A DNA stretch of 64,000 nucleotides from JAJRPT01 sp964465945 (GTDB lineage: Bacteria; Bacteroidota; Ignavibacteria; Kapaibacteriales; UBA2268): the NCBI GenBank assembly GCA_964465945.1, contig CAYXMM010000011.1:1-64000 (forward strand). The letters run 5' to 3'. The notes under the pieces are model-generated. The model did not search any database and had not been told where the DNA came from. It saw nothing but the letters and a program-made list of their open reading frames with translations. The translations under genes and the position numbers were made by a program. Shown in pieces: positions 44,490 through 52,838 of this stretch; positions within the stretch are counted from its first letter, which is position 1, and every line of letters starts with the position of its first letter.

Positions 44490-45611
44490 TTAATATTCTA
44501 ATTTTCTATATGGAATGCAGAAAGTAATTTTAGTAAATTTGCCCTCTACGGATTCAATGTTAAATGTTCCATCGTGAAGTTCGACCATTCTTTTAGCAAT
44601 CACTAAGCCCAAGCCAACACCTTGTTGTTCGTACATTGTTCTTTCAAATTGCGTATAAGCACCAATATTGTTTATTTGTTCTTGGGACATTCCGCGACCT
44701 TTATCCTCTATTGAAATACAGAATGAGTGAGGAATTTCTTTGTCATTTAGCCACATTTTTATTGTAATTTCAGTTCCTTGTTGTGAGAATTTAAAAGCAT
44801 TATCAAGCAGTTCATCAACGACTTTATAGAAGCTTTCAGAGGACATTTCTAATAAGATTGAATCTGGGGCATCACCGATATTGACATCATCAAATCTATT
44901 AAATCGCATTCCAATTATGCTTACCATATCGAACATTAGTGCAGCTGGCTCGTGGGTTTCTTGCAATCTTAAGCGTTCTTGTAATTTTGGATTGCTTGCA
45001 TAAGATTCAATTCTTACATAAAGTAAAAAGTTTTCAGTGATTTTTAATAGTCTATCACAAGATGAAATAATGTCTGATGTTAATTCACTAACTTCTTCTG
45101 TTGTAAAAGAGGAGTTACTATTTTCTAATAATTTAGCTGAACCTTTAACTTGATTAATAACTGTTCGAAATTCGTGTGGTAAGGCGTAGTTTAAGTTTTT
45201 GCCTAATTCATCAACTTTTGATTGGATTTTGTCTTGGACGATTTGATTTTTTTTCCATTGTGAATCGATAGCGGCAAGTAATTCATCTCTGGTATATGGT
45301 TTAATAAGGAAATCGTCTGCACCGAGTTCCATACCCATACGCATATTTTGTTTTTCTGCGAATGCAGTAAGAAAAATAAAAGGGGTTGCGGAAGTTTCTT
45401 TGTTTTTTCTTAAGATATCAATAACACCATACCCGTCTAAATTTGGCATTGAGATATCGCAAAGAATTAAGTCAGGAAGATGTTCTTTGGCAGCAGCGAC
45501 GCCTTCGACACCATCACTTGCTGTTACTACTTCATATCCTTCAAATGATAATAAGGTCGAAGTACTTTCTAAAATAAATTCTGCATCATCAATAACTAGT
45601 ATTTTTTTCAT
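44490..45611 (-). CDS. Response regulator-histidine kinase fusion protein
   Basis: A receiver domain comes first (DDAEF acidic pocket, phospho-acceptor Asp52, Lys104 in IKPYT). A coiled linker, a short HisKA-like helix with His146 (LPHEFRTVINQ), and an HATPase domain with DELLDNAFKF, EDKGRGM and GLGLVIAKRMVELH follow. It has 373 aa and no membrane segment. The REC-first order suggests that another kinase acts on it. It is tail-to-tail with the nuclease gene (adjacent stops). Confidence 0.92.
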   Translation of the reverse strand: MKKILVIDDAEFILESTSTLLSFEGYEVVTASDGVEGVAAAKEHLPDLILCDISMPNLDGYGVIDILRKNKETSATPFIFLTAFAEKQNMRMGMELGADDFLIKPYTRDELLAAIDSQWKKNQIVQDKIQSKVDELGKNLNYALPHEFRTVINQVKGSAKLLENSNSSFTTEEVSELTSDIISSCDRLLKITENFLLYVRIESYASNPKLQERLRLQETHEPAALMFDMVSIIGMRFNRFDDVNIGDAPDSILLEMSSESFYKVVDELLDNAFKFSQQGTEITIKMWLNDKEIPHSFCISIEDKGRGMSQEQINNIGAYTQFERTMYEQQGVGLGLVIAKRMVELHDGTFNIESVEGKFTKITFCIPYRKLEY

Positions 45612-45630
45612 CTATTTCATCTCAAATATT

Positions 45631-46080
45631 TTAAAAATAGTGGTTAATTGTAATTTCCCTTTCATTCAAATCAATATTGTTTATATTTATTTTAATCTTT
45701 ATATGGTTCTCAGGCAGTTCATCATAGGAGTTTTCTGCCCATTCTATTAGCGTAATTGCTGAATCTTGAAACACATAATCATAATAGCCAATATTGATTA
45801 ATTCTTCCTGTTTTTTAATTCTATACAAATCTAAATGGTAAATTGTAAGTTCTTCTTCTTTACTTTTACCAATATACTCATTAATTATAGTGTAAGTTGG
45901 ACTTGAAACACCATAGTTAATATTAAAGTAATTACATATACCTCTAATGAACTCTGTCTTTCCTACTCCTAAATTTCCATAAAAAGCAATAATATCGCCT
46001 TTATTTAACATTTTAGCAAAATTAAAGCTAATATTTTTAGTTTCTTCAATACTTTTGCTAATATATTTTTCTTGCTTCAT
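45631..46080 (-). CDS. tsaE: tRNA threonylcarbamoyladenosine biosynthesis ATPase TsaE
   Basis: TsaE is the ATPase of the t6A37 complex (TsaB, TsaD, TsaE). The P-loop GNLGVGKTEF (about 35-44), SSPTYTI, HLDLYRI and IEWAE motifs are all present, and 149 aa is normal. It sits 8 bp downstream of trxB and upstream of the sensor gene on the same strand. Confidence 0.95.
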   Translation of the reverse strand: MKQEKYISKSIEETKNISFNFAKMLNKGDIIAFYGNLGVGKTEFIRGICNYFNINYGVSSPTYTIINEYIGKSKEEELTIYHLDLYRIKKQEELINIGYYDYVFQDSAITLIEWAENSYDELPENHIKIKININNIDLNEREITINHYF

Positions 46081-46088
46081 TGATTAAA

Positions 46089-47036
46089 TTAAGAATGTTC
46101 TGCAAGCCATCTTTCTGCATCTATAGCTGCGGAACAACCAGTCCCCGCTGCTGTAACTGCTTGTCTATAAGTCCAATCCATAGCATCACCACAGGCAAAA
46201 ACACCTTCGATATTAGTATAAGTTGATTTACCTTTTGTCATAAGGTATCCAACTTCGTTCATATCGATTATTCCATTAAAAATCTCTGTGTTTGGTTTAT
46301 GACCGATTGCGATAAACACACCTCCGGCTTCGATTTCCCAAGTTTTACCAGTATTTACGTCTTTTAATCTTGCACCAGTCAAACGCTTTACTCCATTATT
46401 ATTAGTTCCTAAAAACTCATCTATCACAGCGTTTTCAATAATTTCTATTTTTTTATGATTTCTTGTTCTTTCAAGCATAATTTTAGATGCTCTGAAATTA
46501 CTACTTCTATTTATAAGAGTAACTTTTTCTCCGAAGTTAGTTAAATAATTAGCTTCTTCCATTGCAGTGTCTCCTCCACCAATGACAATTATATTCTTTT
46601 CGCCTCGGAAAAAGAACCCATCACAGGTAGCACAAGCAGAAATGCCGGCGCCCCAGAAGAAGTCTTCTGATTCTAAGTTTAATAACTTAGCAGTAGCACC
46701 AGTGGCAATAATTACTGCATCAGATGTATATTTTTTTCTATCAGTAGTCATTTTAAAGGGTCTGCTTGAAAAATCAACTTCAGTAACGGTTTCAAATCTT
46801 GTTTCAGCGCCAAATTTAGTTGCTTGTTTTTTAAATTCTTCCATCATTTCAGGACCCATAATTCCATTTGGATAGCCAGGGTAGTTCTCAACGTCGGTTG
46901 TGATAGTTAATTGTCCTCCTGGTTGTTGTCCTTCGAAAATTAGAGTATCTAAACTCGCTCTCGAAGTATATAAGCCCGCTGTGAAGCCCGCTGGACCTGA
47001 ACCAATTATAATTACTCGTCTATGTTCTACCATCAT
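46089..47036 (-). CDS. trxB: Thioredoxin-disulfide reductase
   Basis: TrxB reduces thioredoxin with NADPH through FAD and a redox-active Cys pair. FAD motif GSGPAG (12-17), active site CATC (Cys135, Cys138 in ACATCDG), NADPH motif GGGDTA and the second FAD block ACGDAMDW are all present. Length 315 aa is normal for the low-Mr type. A strong promoter-like pair is upstream; tsaE follows by 8 bp. Confidence 0.96.
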   Translation of the reverse strand: MMVEHRRVIIIGSGPAGFTAGLYTSRASLDTLIFEGQQPGGQLTITTDVENYPGYPNGIMGPEMMEEFKKQATKFGAETRFETVTEVDFSSRPFKMTTDRKKYTSDAVIIATGATAKLLNLESEDFFWGAGISACATCDGFFFRGEKNIIVIGGGDTAMEEANYLTNFGEKVTLINRSSNFRASKIMLERTRNHKKIEIIENAVIDEFLGTNNNGVKRLTGARLKDVNTGKTWEIEAGGVFIAIGHKPNTEIFNGIIDMNEVGYLMTKGKSTYTNIEGVFACGDAMDWTYRQAVTAAGTGCSAAIDAERWLAEHS

Positions 47037-47101
47037 TTCCTCTATTATTTATCTTAACTTATTTATTTTTATTTCTAAAATTATCATATTAAATTTGAAT
47101 A

Positions 47102-47132
47102 CAAAAATAATTAATCTTTGTATCAAAATCAA
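47102..47132 (-). promoter_or_regulatory. Bacteroidota-type promoter of trxB
   Basis: On the minus strand TTG (47130-47132) is followed after 20 nt by TATTTTTG (47102-47109), 65 bp before the trxB ATG. The consensus match is good. Confidence 0.55.
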
Positions 47133-47177
47133 AAATATAATTTTAATTATTTTTAAATAGTTGTAAAATTAATTAAA

Positions 47178-48116
47178 TCAACTAATTTTATTTAATACTT
47201 CAAGTGAGTTTCGTTTCATTCCGCTAAGTTTAGTTCTTTTAACTGGACTTGACATAAATCTAATACTAAACTCCTCTTCTTCCATATTAACTAGGTCTTC
47301 TAATTTGATTGAAACTTCATTATTCCTTGGTAAAAAGTCGAGTTCTTTCGAAATTAGATTTCTATGATTATTCCAAGGGCATACTTGCTGACAAATATCA
47401 CAACCAAAAATCCAGTTATTCAAATTTTCAGAAATGTGTTTAGGAAGTTTTTCGTCTCTATTTTCTATAGTCCAGTAAGATAGGCATTTGTTTGCATCTA
47501 CGACTTTATTTTCGATTATTGCATTAGTTGGACAAGCATCAATACATTTAGTGCATTCACCACAATAATCTCTATATGGCTTATCGGCTGGTATTTCAAT
47601 ATTTAAAAAGCCGACAGAGATAAAGAAATATGAACCTAATGACCTGTTAATAACAAGTCCATTTTTACCCTGCCAACCGAGTCCTGACCTTACCGCCCAT
47701 TGCTTATCTAAACAAGGACCTGTATCGGTGTAAAATTTTGATTTAATACCTAAAGTTTCAAGTTCTGTTCTAAATTTTTTATTTCGTTTATCAAGAATTT
47801 TATGATAATCTCTCCCCCAAGCATAGCGAGAAATCTTACCAAAACCATCTGTTTCAATATGGCTAATTCCAAAGTTGTAAGAACTTGCCATTACAATAAC
47901 TGACTTGATTTCTGGAAAAATTAATTGTGGGTCTTCGCGTTTGTCGACATTACTTTCCATCCAAAGCATATCTACATTATAATTCTTAGCAAGAAAAGAT
48001 TTGAAGTATTCTATTTCTTTTGATAGTTTATCATATTTCGCAAATTTTATTAAGTCAAAACCTAAATCACTCGCAATTTGAGTAATTTTACTTTTTATAT
48101 CAGCAAATTCTTCCAT
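47178..48116 (-). CDS. queG: Epoxyqueuosine reductase QueG
   Basis: QueG performs the last step of queuosine synthesis in tRNA, reducing epoxyqueuosine with cobalamin and two [4Fe-4S] clusters. The first ferredoxin motif is CGECTKCIDACP (Cys185, 188, 191, 195). Cys211 and CDICQQVCPW (Cys239, 242, 246) give the second. YTDTGPCLDKQ contains the catalytic Asp131. The 312-aa length is normal for the short form without a HEAT domain. It is probably co-transcribed with, or downstream of, the purM and GT2 genes, although a terminator lies between purM and queG. Confidence 0.95.
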   Translation of the reverse strand: MEEFADIKSKITQIASDLGFDLIKFAKYDKLSKEIEYFKSFLAKNYNVDMLWMESNVDKREDPQLIFPEIKSVIVMASSYNFGISHIETDGFGKISRYAWGRDYHKILDKRNKKFRTELETLGIKSKFYTDTGPCLDKQWAVRSGLGWQGKNGLVINRSLGSYFFISVGFLNIEIPADKPYRDYCGECTKCIDACPTNAIIENKVVDANKCLSYWTIENRDEKLPKHISENLNNWIFGCDICQQVCPWNNHRNLISKELDFLPRNNEVSIKLEDLVNMEEEEFSIRFMSSPVKRTKLSGMKRNSLEVLNKIS

Positions 48117-48140
48117 TTACAAATTTACTAAATTTTTAAA

Positions 48141-48171
48141 TGTAAAAAAAAAAAGAGGCGATTGCCTCTTT
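48141..48171 (-). terminator. Intrinsic terminator of purM
   Basis: AAAGAGGC (48152-48159) pairs with GCCTCTTT (48164-48171) around GATT. On the minus strand it is followed by a long T-run (A-run on the plus strand). It lies 4 bp after the purM stop. Confidence 0.92.
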
Positions 48172-48174
48172 GAA

Positions 48175-49164
48175 TTATTCTACACTTCCGATTATTTTAG
48201 GATTTGAACCCGAGCAAGCTTTCATTACTTCATCGACATATTTTTTATCAACTATTAGAATCATTCCTATGCCAAGATTAAATACTTTTCTCATCTCTTC
48301 ATCACTAATTTTGCCTGTTTCTTGAATAAGATTAAAAATAAAAGGAATTTCCCAAGAGTTCCAATCAATTTTTAAAGATAAAGGATTTCTAACCACTCGG
48401 CTTGTGTTTCCAATAATTCCACCACCAGTTATATGACTTATTCCGTTTAATAAGCCCTTATCTGCAAGAGGGTGAACTTCTTTCAAATATGATTTATGAA
48501 TTGAAAGTAATTCAGATGCAAGAGTTGTTCCTCTATCTTCGAAATGGTGATTTAAGCTATATGCGCTTAATAAAACTTTTCTAGCGAGAGAGTAGCCATT
48601 TGTTTGAAGTCCAGAGGATTCAAGTCCTATCAGTATATTCCCTTTTTCAACTTTATCGCCTGTTATAGCTTTTGCTTTATCTACAACACCAACAATAGTT
48701 CCTGAAACATCGAAATCACCATCAGCATAAATACCAGGCATTTCTGCAGTCTCACCACCAATTAAAGCACAATCATTTTCATAGCATGCAGTAGCAAATC
48801 CTTTAACTACTTCTGCACCCATATCAGGGTCAAGCTTTCCTGTTGCGAAGTAATCTAAAAAGAAAAGTGGCTTTGCTCCACAGCATAAAATATCATTAGT
48901 ACAATGATTTACAAGACATTGACCGATTGTGCCATAAATACCAGCTTCCGCTGCAATTTTCAATTTAGTTCCAACACCATCGACAGAGGAAACTAAAACT
49001 GGTCTTTCATAGCCAGCAAAATCAGCTTCGTAAAAGCCACCGAAAAGCCCAAGTCCGCTTAAAACTTTATTATTATGAGTTTTCTTGACGTACGGCTTAA
49101 TCATTTCAACCATTTTTTCGCCGGCATCTATATCAACGCCAGCTGCTTTATAAGTATTTTCCAT
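48175..49164 (-). CDS. purM: Phosphoribosylformylglycinamidine cyclo-ligase (AIR synthetase)
   Basis: PurM closes the imidazole ring in purine synthesis with ATP. The family motifs SSVDGVGTKLKIA, HCTNDILCCGAKPLFFLDYFA, IGGETAEMPG, ESSGLQTNGYSLARK and HITGGGI are all present. Length 329 aa is normal. It lies 9 bp downstream of the GT2 gene; no other purine gene is close. Confidence 0.97.
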   Translation of the reverse strand: MENTYKAAGVDIDAGEKMVEMIKPYVKKTHNNKVLSGLGLFGGFYEADFAGYERPVLVSSVDGVGTKLKIAAEAGIYGTIGQCLVNHCTNDILCCGAKPLFFLDYFATGKLDPDMGAEVVKGFATACYENDCALIGGETAEMPGIYADGDFDVSGTIVGVVDKAKAITGDKVEKGNILIGLESSGLQTNGYSLARKVLLSAYSLNHHFEDRGTTLASELLSIHKSYLKEVHPLADKGLLNGISHITGGGIIGNTSRVVRNPLSLKIDWNSWEIPFIFNLIQETGKISDEEMRKVFNLGIGMILIVDKKYVDEVMKACSGSNPKIIGSVE

Positions 49165-49173
49165 TTTTTCCTT

Positions 49174-49911
49174 TTATCGAACGAGTTCCCACTCTTTTGA
49201 ATAAGATTTTCCAGTAAACATCACAGCAATACCATTTAAAAACCATTTTAAAATTGTGTTAAAATACCCTTTCTGTCTAAATCGACGTGGAGATTCTAAA
49301 ACAATTATATCATTAGCAAAAGTAACTTTTTCAGTTTTTGCAATTCGTCTAAATAAGTCAAAGTCTTCACCAGCAGCAATATTTGGGTTGTACCCCCCTA
49401 CTTTATTGAAGTTTTCTTTATATAAAATCTGACACTCACCACGTCCCATTCCTAAGCCAATTACATTTAGTAATTTAAAGTAAGAATTAAAGAAAGCATA
49501 GAAACATAAATCTTTGAATCCTTTGTCTTCAGGGAATGGCTCAACTTTACCAGCAAGAGCGCTTGATTTTGAATAAATTTTACCTTTACCAAAATCAGCA
49601 ATTTTTCTTAAAAAAACTTCTGTATTCTTTGGCATAGTGTCAGCATTAATAAAAACTAATACGTTTCCATTTGCTTGCTCGGCACCAAGGTTCCGCCCTT
49701 CACCAATAGTCTGCCTTTCGCCAGTCAAATTATTCACCACCTTAACATCAAAACTTTTAAGAATATTCAGAGTATCGTCAAAAGAGCCACCATCAGAGAT
49801 GATAATCTCGAAATTAAATTGTCCCTTAAATTTCAAAAGTTCGCTGAGGAGTCCTCCGATTAATTTTTCTTCATTATAAGCTGGAATAATAATACTAAAA
49901 TCGAACTGCAA
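49174..49911 (-). CDS. Glycosyltransferase family 2
   Basis: GT-A fold enzyme (245 aa): FSIIIPAYNEEKLIGGLL, IIISDGGSFDDTL, FINADTMPKN (the DxD-like position is NAD) and RGECQILYKENFNKVGGYN with GEDFDLFRRI. The short C-terminal hydrophobic segment may associate with the membrane. The acceptor is unknown. The gene is followed by purM, and a 27-bp direct repeat lies just upstream of its start. Confidence 0.88.
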   Translation of the reverse strand: MQFDFSIIIPAYNEEKLIGGLLSELLKFKGQFNFEIIISDGGSFDDTLNILKSFDVKVVNNLTGERQTIGEGRNLGAEQANGNVLVFINADTMPKNTEVFLRKIADFGKGKIYSKSSALAGKVEPFPEDKGFKDLCFYAFFNSYFKLLNVIGLGMGRGECQILYKENFNKVGGYNPNIAAGEDFDLFRRIAKTEKVTFANDIIVLESPRRFRQKGYFNTILKWFLNGIAVMFTGKSYSKEWELVR

Positions 49912-49938
49912 ATTAATTTTCTTTTTGTTAAATTAGAA

Positions 49939-49965
49939 TTTCAAATATAAGGAATTTTTAAAAGT
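49939..49965. repeat. 27-bp direct repeat, copy 1
   Basis: It starts TTTCAAATATAAGG and ends TTTTTAAAAGT; a perfect second copy is at 50983-51009. It lies just upstream of the GT2 start and contains TATATTTG on the minus strand, a possible -7 element. The two copies enclose about 1 kb holding only the two broken genes. Confidence 0.93.
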
Positions 49966-50028
49966 GATGTGTGAAAATTGAAATTGAAATTATAAATGAG
50001 AGATAATTGAACAATTTAATTGTGCTAA

Positions 50029-50640
50029 TTATTTATTTTTAACTTTGTATTCTACAACCCAAGCGATCATACTTTCAATAATATCTTTAAATATTAAAGC
50101 ATTTATATCATTTGGGTTATACTTCTCACTTTCTAAGCTAGTTACATAATCAAGAGTAAATTCATTGTATGCAAACCAAATTTCTTTGTATTTTGGAATA
50201 TTTTCTATATTTATTTTAAACCAGTCCCTAATTATTTTAATTATTTCTTCAGATTCATTTCTATGTGCTTTAATATTATTACCTGAGATATCGGACATTA
50301 CTTTTTGATATCTATAAGGTTCTTTATCTAATATTAAAATTTGTTTTGAAGAGTAGATTGAGTTTTAAAATTTTAAACTAAAATCAATACCACACTCAAA
50401 AGGCATATTGAATCTTGGCAAACCATTTTGTAAGGTTTCCATCCTCGAAATATCATGAATAGAATACAACGACTTCATCATTAAATCTTTTATTCTATGT
50501 AAACGTACTTCACCTGAGTTTGCCGTTTCAGAAATTTGAGGTGATAAGTCTAAGTAAATTATTGTAAAAAGTATAGATTTTAAAAGTGGAAAATATTCAT
50601 TATCAAAAGGGCAATTAATAAACACATTCTTTAAATTCAT
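50029..50640 (-). pseudogene. Conserved uncharacterised protein gene interrupted by one in-frame TAA
   Basis: Two frames, 50365-50640 and 50029-50298, lie in the same register and are separated only by a TAA at 50365-50367. The 22 codons in between read naturally (KQILILDKEPYRYQK). Joined, the 204-codon gene matches a family I recognise by its motifs but cannot name: VFINCPFDNEYFPLLKSI, SGEVRLHRI, YSIHDISR, LPRFNMPFECGI, YRYQKVMSDISGNNIKAH. The family is small (about 180-210 aa), so one nonsense mutation, or a sequencing error, explains the break. It lies 11 bp after the DUF2188-like gene, also broken, inside a direct-repeat-flanked segment. Confidence 0.82.
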
Positions 50641-50651
50641 TTATTTGCCTT

Positions 50652-50891
50652 CTAATTTTCTAAGATTGAACCATCTTTTTTATGGATTATTATTTTCTTT
50701 GAAGTTTTTACTCTATTTACACTTTCAATAGCTTCTTCCAATGTGTTCGCTAATGAATATACTTTTTTGGTACCTTCTTTTTTTATCGCCCATTTACTTC
50801 AAGTAGGTATGATATGTATATTGCCACTTTTTGTTGAAGCAGCTAATTTCAACCTACTTTTTAGCTTAGTAATATCTTTTGTTGGTGGCAT
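50652..50891 (-). pseudogene. DUF2188-like small gene interrupted by one in-frame TGA
   Basis: From the ATG at 50891 the minus strand reads 79 residues with one in-frame TGA at codon 31 (50799-50801). The product before the stop ends GNIHIIPT. After it SKWAIKKEGTKKVYSLANT continues to KKIIIHKKDGSILEN. The WAIKKEG...AI...IHKKDG pattern is that of DUF2188. A single substitution would restore the gene. It is the upstream partner of the other broken gene. Confidence 0.72.
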
Positions 50892-51095
50892 TATAATCCT
50901 TGATAAAATTAAAATTCCATGAAATTAATTTAAAATATTTTAAATTTTTCATATATCTAAACGAAAAATTAAAAAAGTTACTTTTCAAATATAAGGAATT
51001 TTTAAAAGTTAATAGAATATTAAAAATGATTGTTTTTCATTTGGGAATCAAAGACTGCTAAAAGAATGTCAGGAATGTAATTTGTGGAAAATTTA
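50892..51095. other. Short non-coding stretch before the DUF2188-like gene
   Basis: It contains the second 27-bp repeat (listed separately) and otherwise AT-rich sequence without open frames of note. Confidence 0.6.
50983..51009. repeat. 27-bp direct repeat, copy 2
   Basis: This is a perfect duplicate of 49939-49965, same orientation, 1044 bp apart. The flanking bases differ on both sides. Confidence 0.93.
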
Positions 51096-51142
51096 AAATA
51101 AAGGGTTGAATCTTAATTTAAACTAAATTCAACCCTTTATTT
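51096..51142 (-). terminator. Hairpin downstream of the MerR regulator
   Basis: A 16-bp perfect stem (AAATAAAGGGTTGAAT 51096-51111 with its complement 51127-51142) encloses a 15-base AT-rich loop. It lies 1 bp after the merR stop. The T-run on the minus side is modest (TTAAATTTT). Confidence 0.75.
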
Positions 51143-51143
51143 G

Positions 51144-51896
51144 CTATAAGTTATTCTCTACATAGTAGTTCATTGCTTCTTTTAAGAATTTTCCCATTTC
51201 AGGATATTCAATGCCGTTGATTGTAGTGAATCGATTATCTTCAATGTATAGGTCTGCTAATCCGAGATACTGCTCTTTTTCTATGTCTTCAATTTCAACA
51301 CCCCAAAAAAGTGAAATTAAATGGAAATGTTGGTTGATTAAAACTTGGACTTCATTTGAATCTGTGGGAAGTTTAGTGCTTTCAGCAAGTTCTTGCCATA
51401 ATTCTTTAAATTCTTGATTTAATTCATCAAAGTCTATTTTGTCCATCTTAATTAAATTATTTTCAGATTGATGGACTTTATCGCCCCATCGAGATATTGC
51501 TTCTTCTCTTAATTCTTTTGATTCAGGGAAGCCCGCATATAATTCTTCAATTTTCATAGAGATACCTTTATTTAGTTTTACAATAGTTTTTTCAAGAGTA
51601 ACAAGGATATTTTTAAACATTTTTTGCTTTTTTAACAAATTTACTTTTTGAACTTCTAAGGACTTAACTAAATCGAAATCTGATTTATCTAGAATTTTTT
51701 TGATTTCGTTTAAGTTATAGTCGAGGGCTTTATAGAATAAAATTTGTTGTAGGCGTAAAGTGTCATCTTCGTTATATAAGCGATAGCCTGATTCTAAGAT
51801 TTCACTTGGAAGTAATAGTTCAATTTCTTCATAGTATCGCAAAGTTCGGATACTAACTCCGCTTTTCTTAGCAAGGACACCAATTTTCACTAACAT
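51144..51896 (-). CDS. MerR-family regulator with TipAS-like effector domain
   Basis: The N-terminal winged helix-turn-helix (IGVLAKKSGVSIRTLRYYEEIELL) is followed by the MerR dimer helix (to about 115). The C-terminal TipAS-type domain (about 116-250) contains FWGVEIEDIEKEQYLGLADLYIED. TipAS regulators bind drugs or small ligands and usually activate their own or an efflux promoter; no transporter is adjacent. Length 250 aa is normal. It reads as a one-gene unit. Confidence 0.93.
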   Translation of the reverse strand: MLVKIGVLAKKSGVSIRTLRYYEEIELLLPSEILESGYRLYNEDDTLRLQQILFYKALDYNLNEIKKILDKSDFDLVKSLEVQKVNLLKKQKMFKNILVTLEKTIVKLNKGISMKIEELYAGFPESKELREEAISRWGDKVHQSENNLIKMDKIDFDELNQEFKELWQELAESTKLPTDSNEVQVLINQHFHLISLFWGVEIEDIEKEQYLGLADLYIEDNRFTTINGIEYPEMGKFLKEAMNYYVENNL

Positions 51897-51922
51897 TTTG
51901 CTACTCTGATAAAAAATAATTG

Positions 51923-51955
51923 CAAATCTAAATAATTACGTTAGGTACGAGTCAA
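51923..51955 (-). promoter_or_regulatory. MerR-gene promoter with possible operator in a long spacer
   Basis: On the minus strand TTG (51953-51955) is followed after 22 nt by TAGATTTG (51923-51930), 26 bp before the ATG. MerR regulators classically bind in an over-long spacer between promoter elements. Within this spacer the plus strand has ACGTTAGGTACGAGTC (51938-51953). It resembles, from memory, boxes of other TipAS-type regulators; that part is tentative. Confidence 0.45.
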
Positions 51956-51977
51956 GTATTATTTTTAATAAAAATAA

Positions 51978-52007
51978 AAAAGTCCATTTACTCTTAAATG
52001 GACTTTT
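51978..52007 (-). terminator. Intrinsic terminator of rpsD
   Basis: AAAAGTCCATTTA (51978-51990) pairs perfectly with TAAATGGACTTTT (51995-52007) around CTCT. On the minus strand it ends in a T-rich run. It lies 24 bp after the rpsD stop. Confidence 0.9.
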
Positions 52008-52031
52008 GAATAATTTAATATTTTTAAAGTA

Positions 52032-52634
52032 TTATCTTGAGTAAAACTCTACAACTAATGAAATTTCGCATTCAATTGGAATTTCTTCTCTTGTAGGAAC
52101 GTGAAGGTATTTAACAGAAAAATCTGATTTAGAAAGTTCCAAATATTCAGTAGGTGCAGCGCCTCTAACAGCGTCTTGGAAGCATTCAAGTTTTCTTGAT
52201 TTTTCTTTGATAGATACTACATCGCCTGGTTTAACTCTATAAGAAGCGATATCAACTTTTTTGCCATTAACTAAAATATGACCGTGACCAACATATTGTC
52301 TTGCAGCATAAATAGAAGGAGCAAACCCTGATCTGTAAACTACAGCGTCTAATCTTTGCTCTAACAACTGCATAAAGATTTCACCAGTGTTTCCAGTGAT
52401 AGCAACTGATTGGTCATAGTAGCTTGACATTTGTTTTTCAGAGATATTGTATTGTAGTCTTAATCTTTGTTTTTCAAGTAATTGTTTACCGAAGTCAGAT
52501 TGTTTTGCTCTACGTTTTGAAGCTCCGTGTTGCCCAGGTGGGTAAGGTTTTTTAGTAGTAACTTTACCTGCTTTTGCAGTTAAATTGATTCCTAATTTTC
52601 TTGAAATCTTTACTTTTGGTCCGTTATATTTCAT
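52032..52634 (-). CDS. rpsD: 30S ribosomal protein S4
   Basis: S4 nucleates 30S assembly and is a translational repressor. The protein (200 aa) has YNGPKVKISRKLG, PPGQHGASKRR, the S4 domain (LEQRLDAVVYRSGFAPS, RQYVGHGHILVNGKKVDI) and the EFYSR end. The zinc-binding cysteines of the Cys+ type are absent. It stands alone with its own terminator and a -7-like element (52689-52696), not in the rpsM-rpsK-rpsD-rpoA cluster where it is commonly found. Confidence 0.97.
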   Translation of the reverse strand: MKYNGPKVKISRKLGINLTAKAGKVTTKKPYPPGQHGASKRRAKQSDFGKQLLEKQRLRLQYNISEKQMSSYYDQSVAITGNTGEIFMQLLEQRLDAVVYRSGFAPSIYAARQYVGHGHILVNGKKVDIASYRVKPGDVVSIKEKSRKLECFQDAVRGAAPTEYLELSKSDFSVKYLHVPTREEIPIECEISLVVEFYSR

Positions 52635-52688
52635 TATTAATAACCTATTGAAAAAAACTTTTTATTTATATTCTAACAATTAGAATTA

Positions 52689-52696
52689 CAAAAATA
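52689..52696 (-). promoter_or_regulatory. Possible -7 element (TATTTTTG) of rpsD
   Basis: TATTTTTG on the minus strand is 54 bp before the rpsD ATG and matches TAnnTTTG. A -33 TTG at the right distance was not seen. Confidence 0.4.
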
Positions 52697-52758
52697 AGTA
52701 ATAAATTTAAAATAAAAAATATTTTTAAAAAAAATTTCTATAATTCTTATATTTTTCA

Positions 52759-52788
52759 TTGAAATATTGTGAAATTTATCTAAATTTG
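52759..52788 (+). promoter_or_regulatory. Bacteroidota-type promoter of the PpiD-like gene
   Basis: TTG (52759-52761) is followed after 19 nt by TAAATTTG (52781-52788). The start codon is at 52839 with AAAGGA upstream. This is a good match to the TTG...TAnnTTTG consensus. Confidence 0.6.
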
Positions 52789-52838
52789 TAGTTTAAATTT
52801 TGTATATTACTAATAATTATTTTTAAAGGACTTTTACA

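Noticed and set aside
50029..50640. Stop-codon reassignment as the cause of the interrupted genes
   Set aside because: One stop is TAA and the other TGA, and both are used as normal stops by many other genes here.
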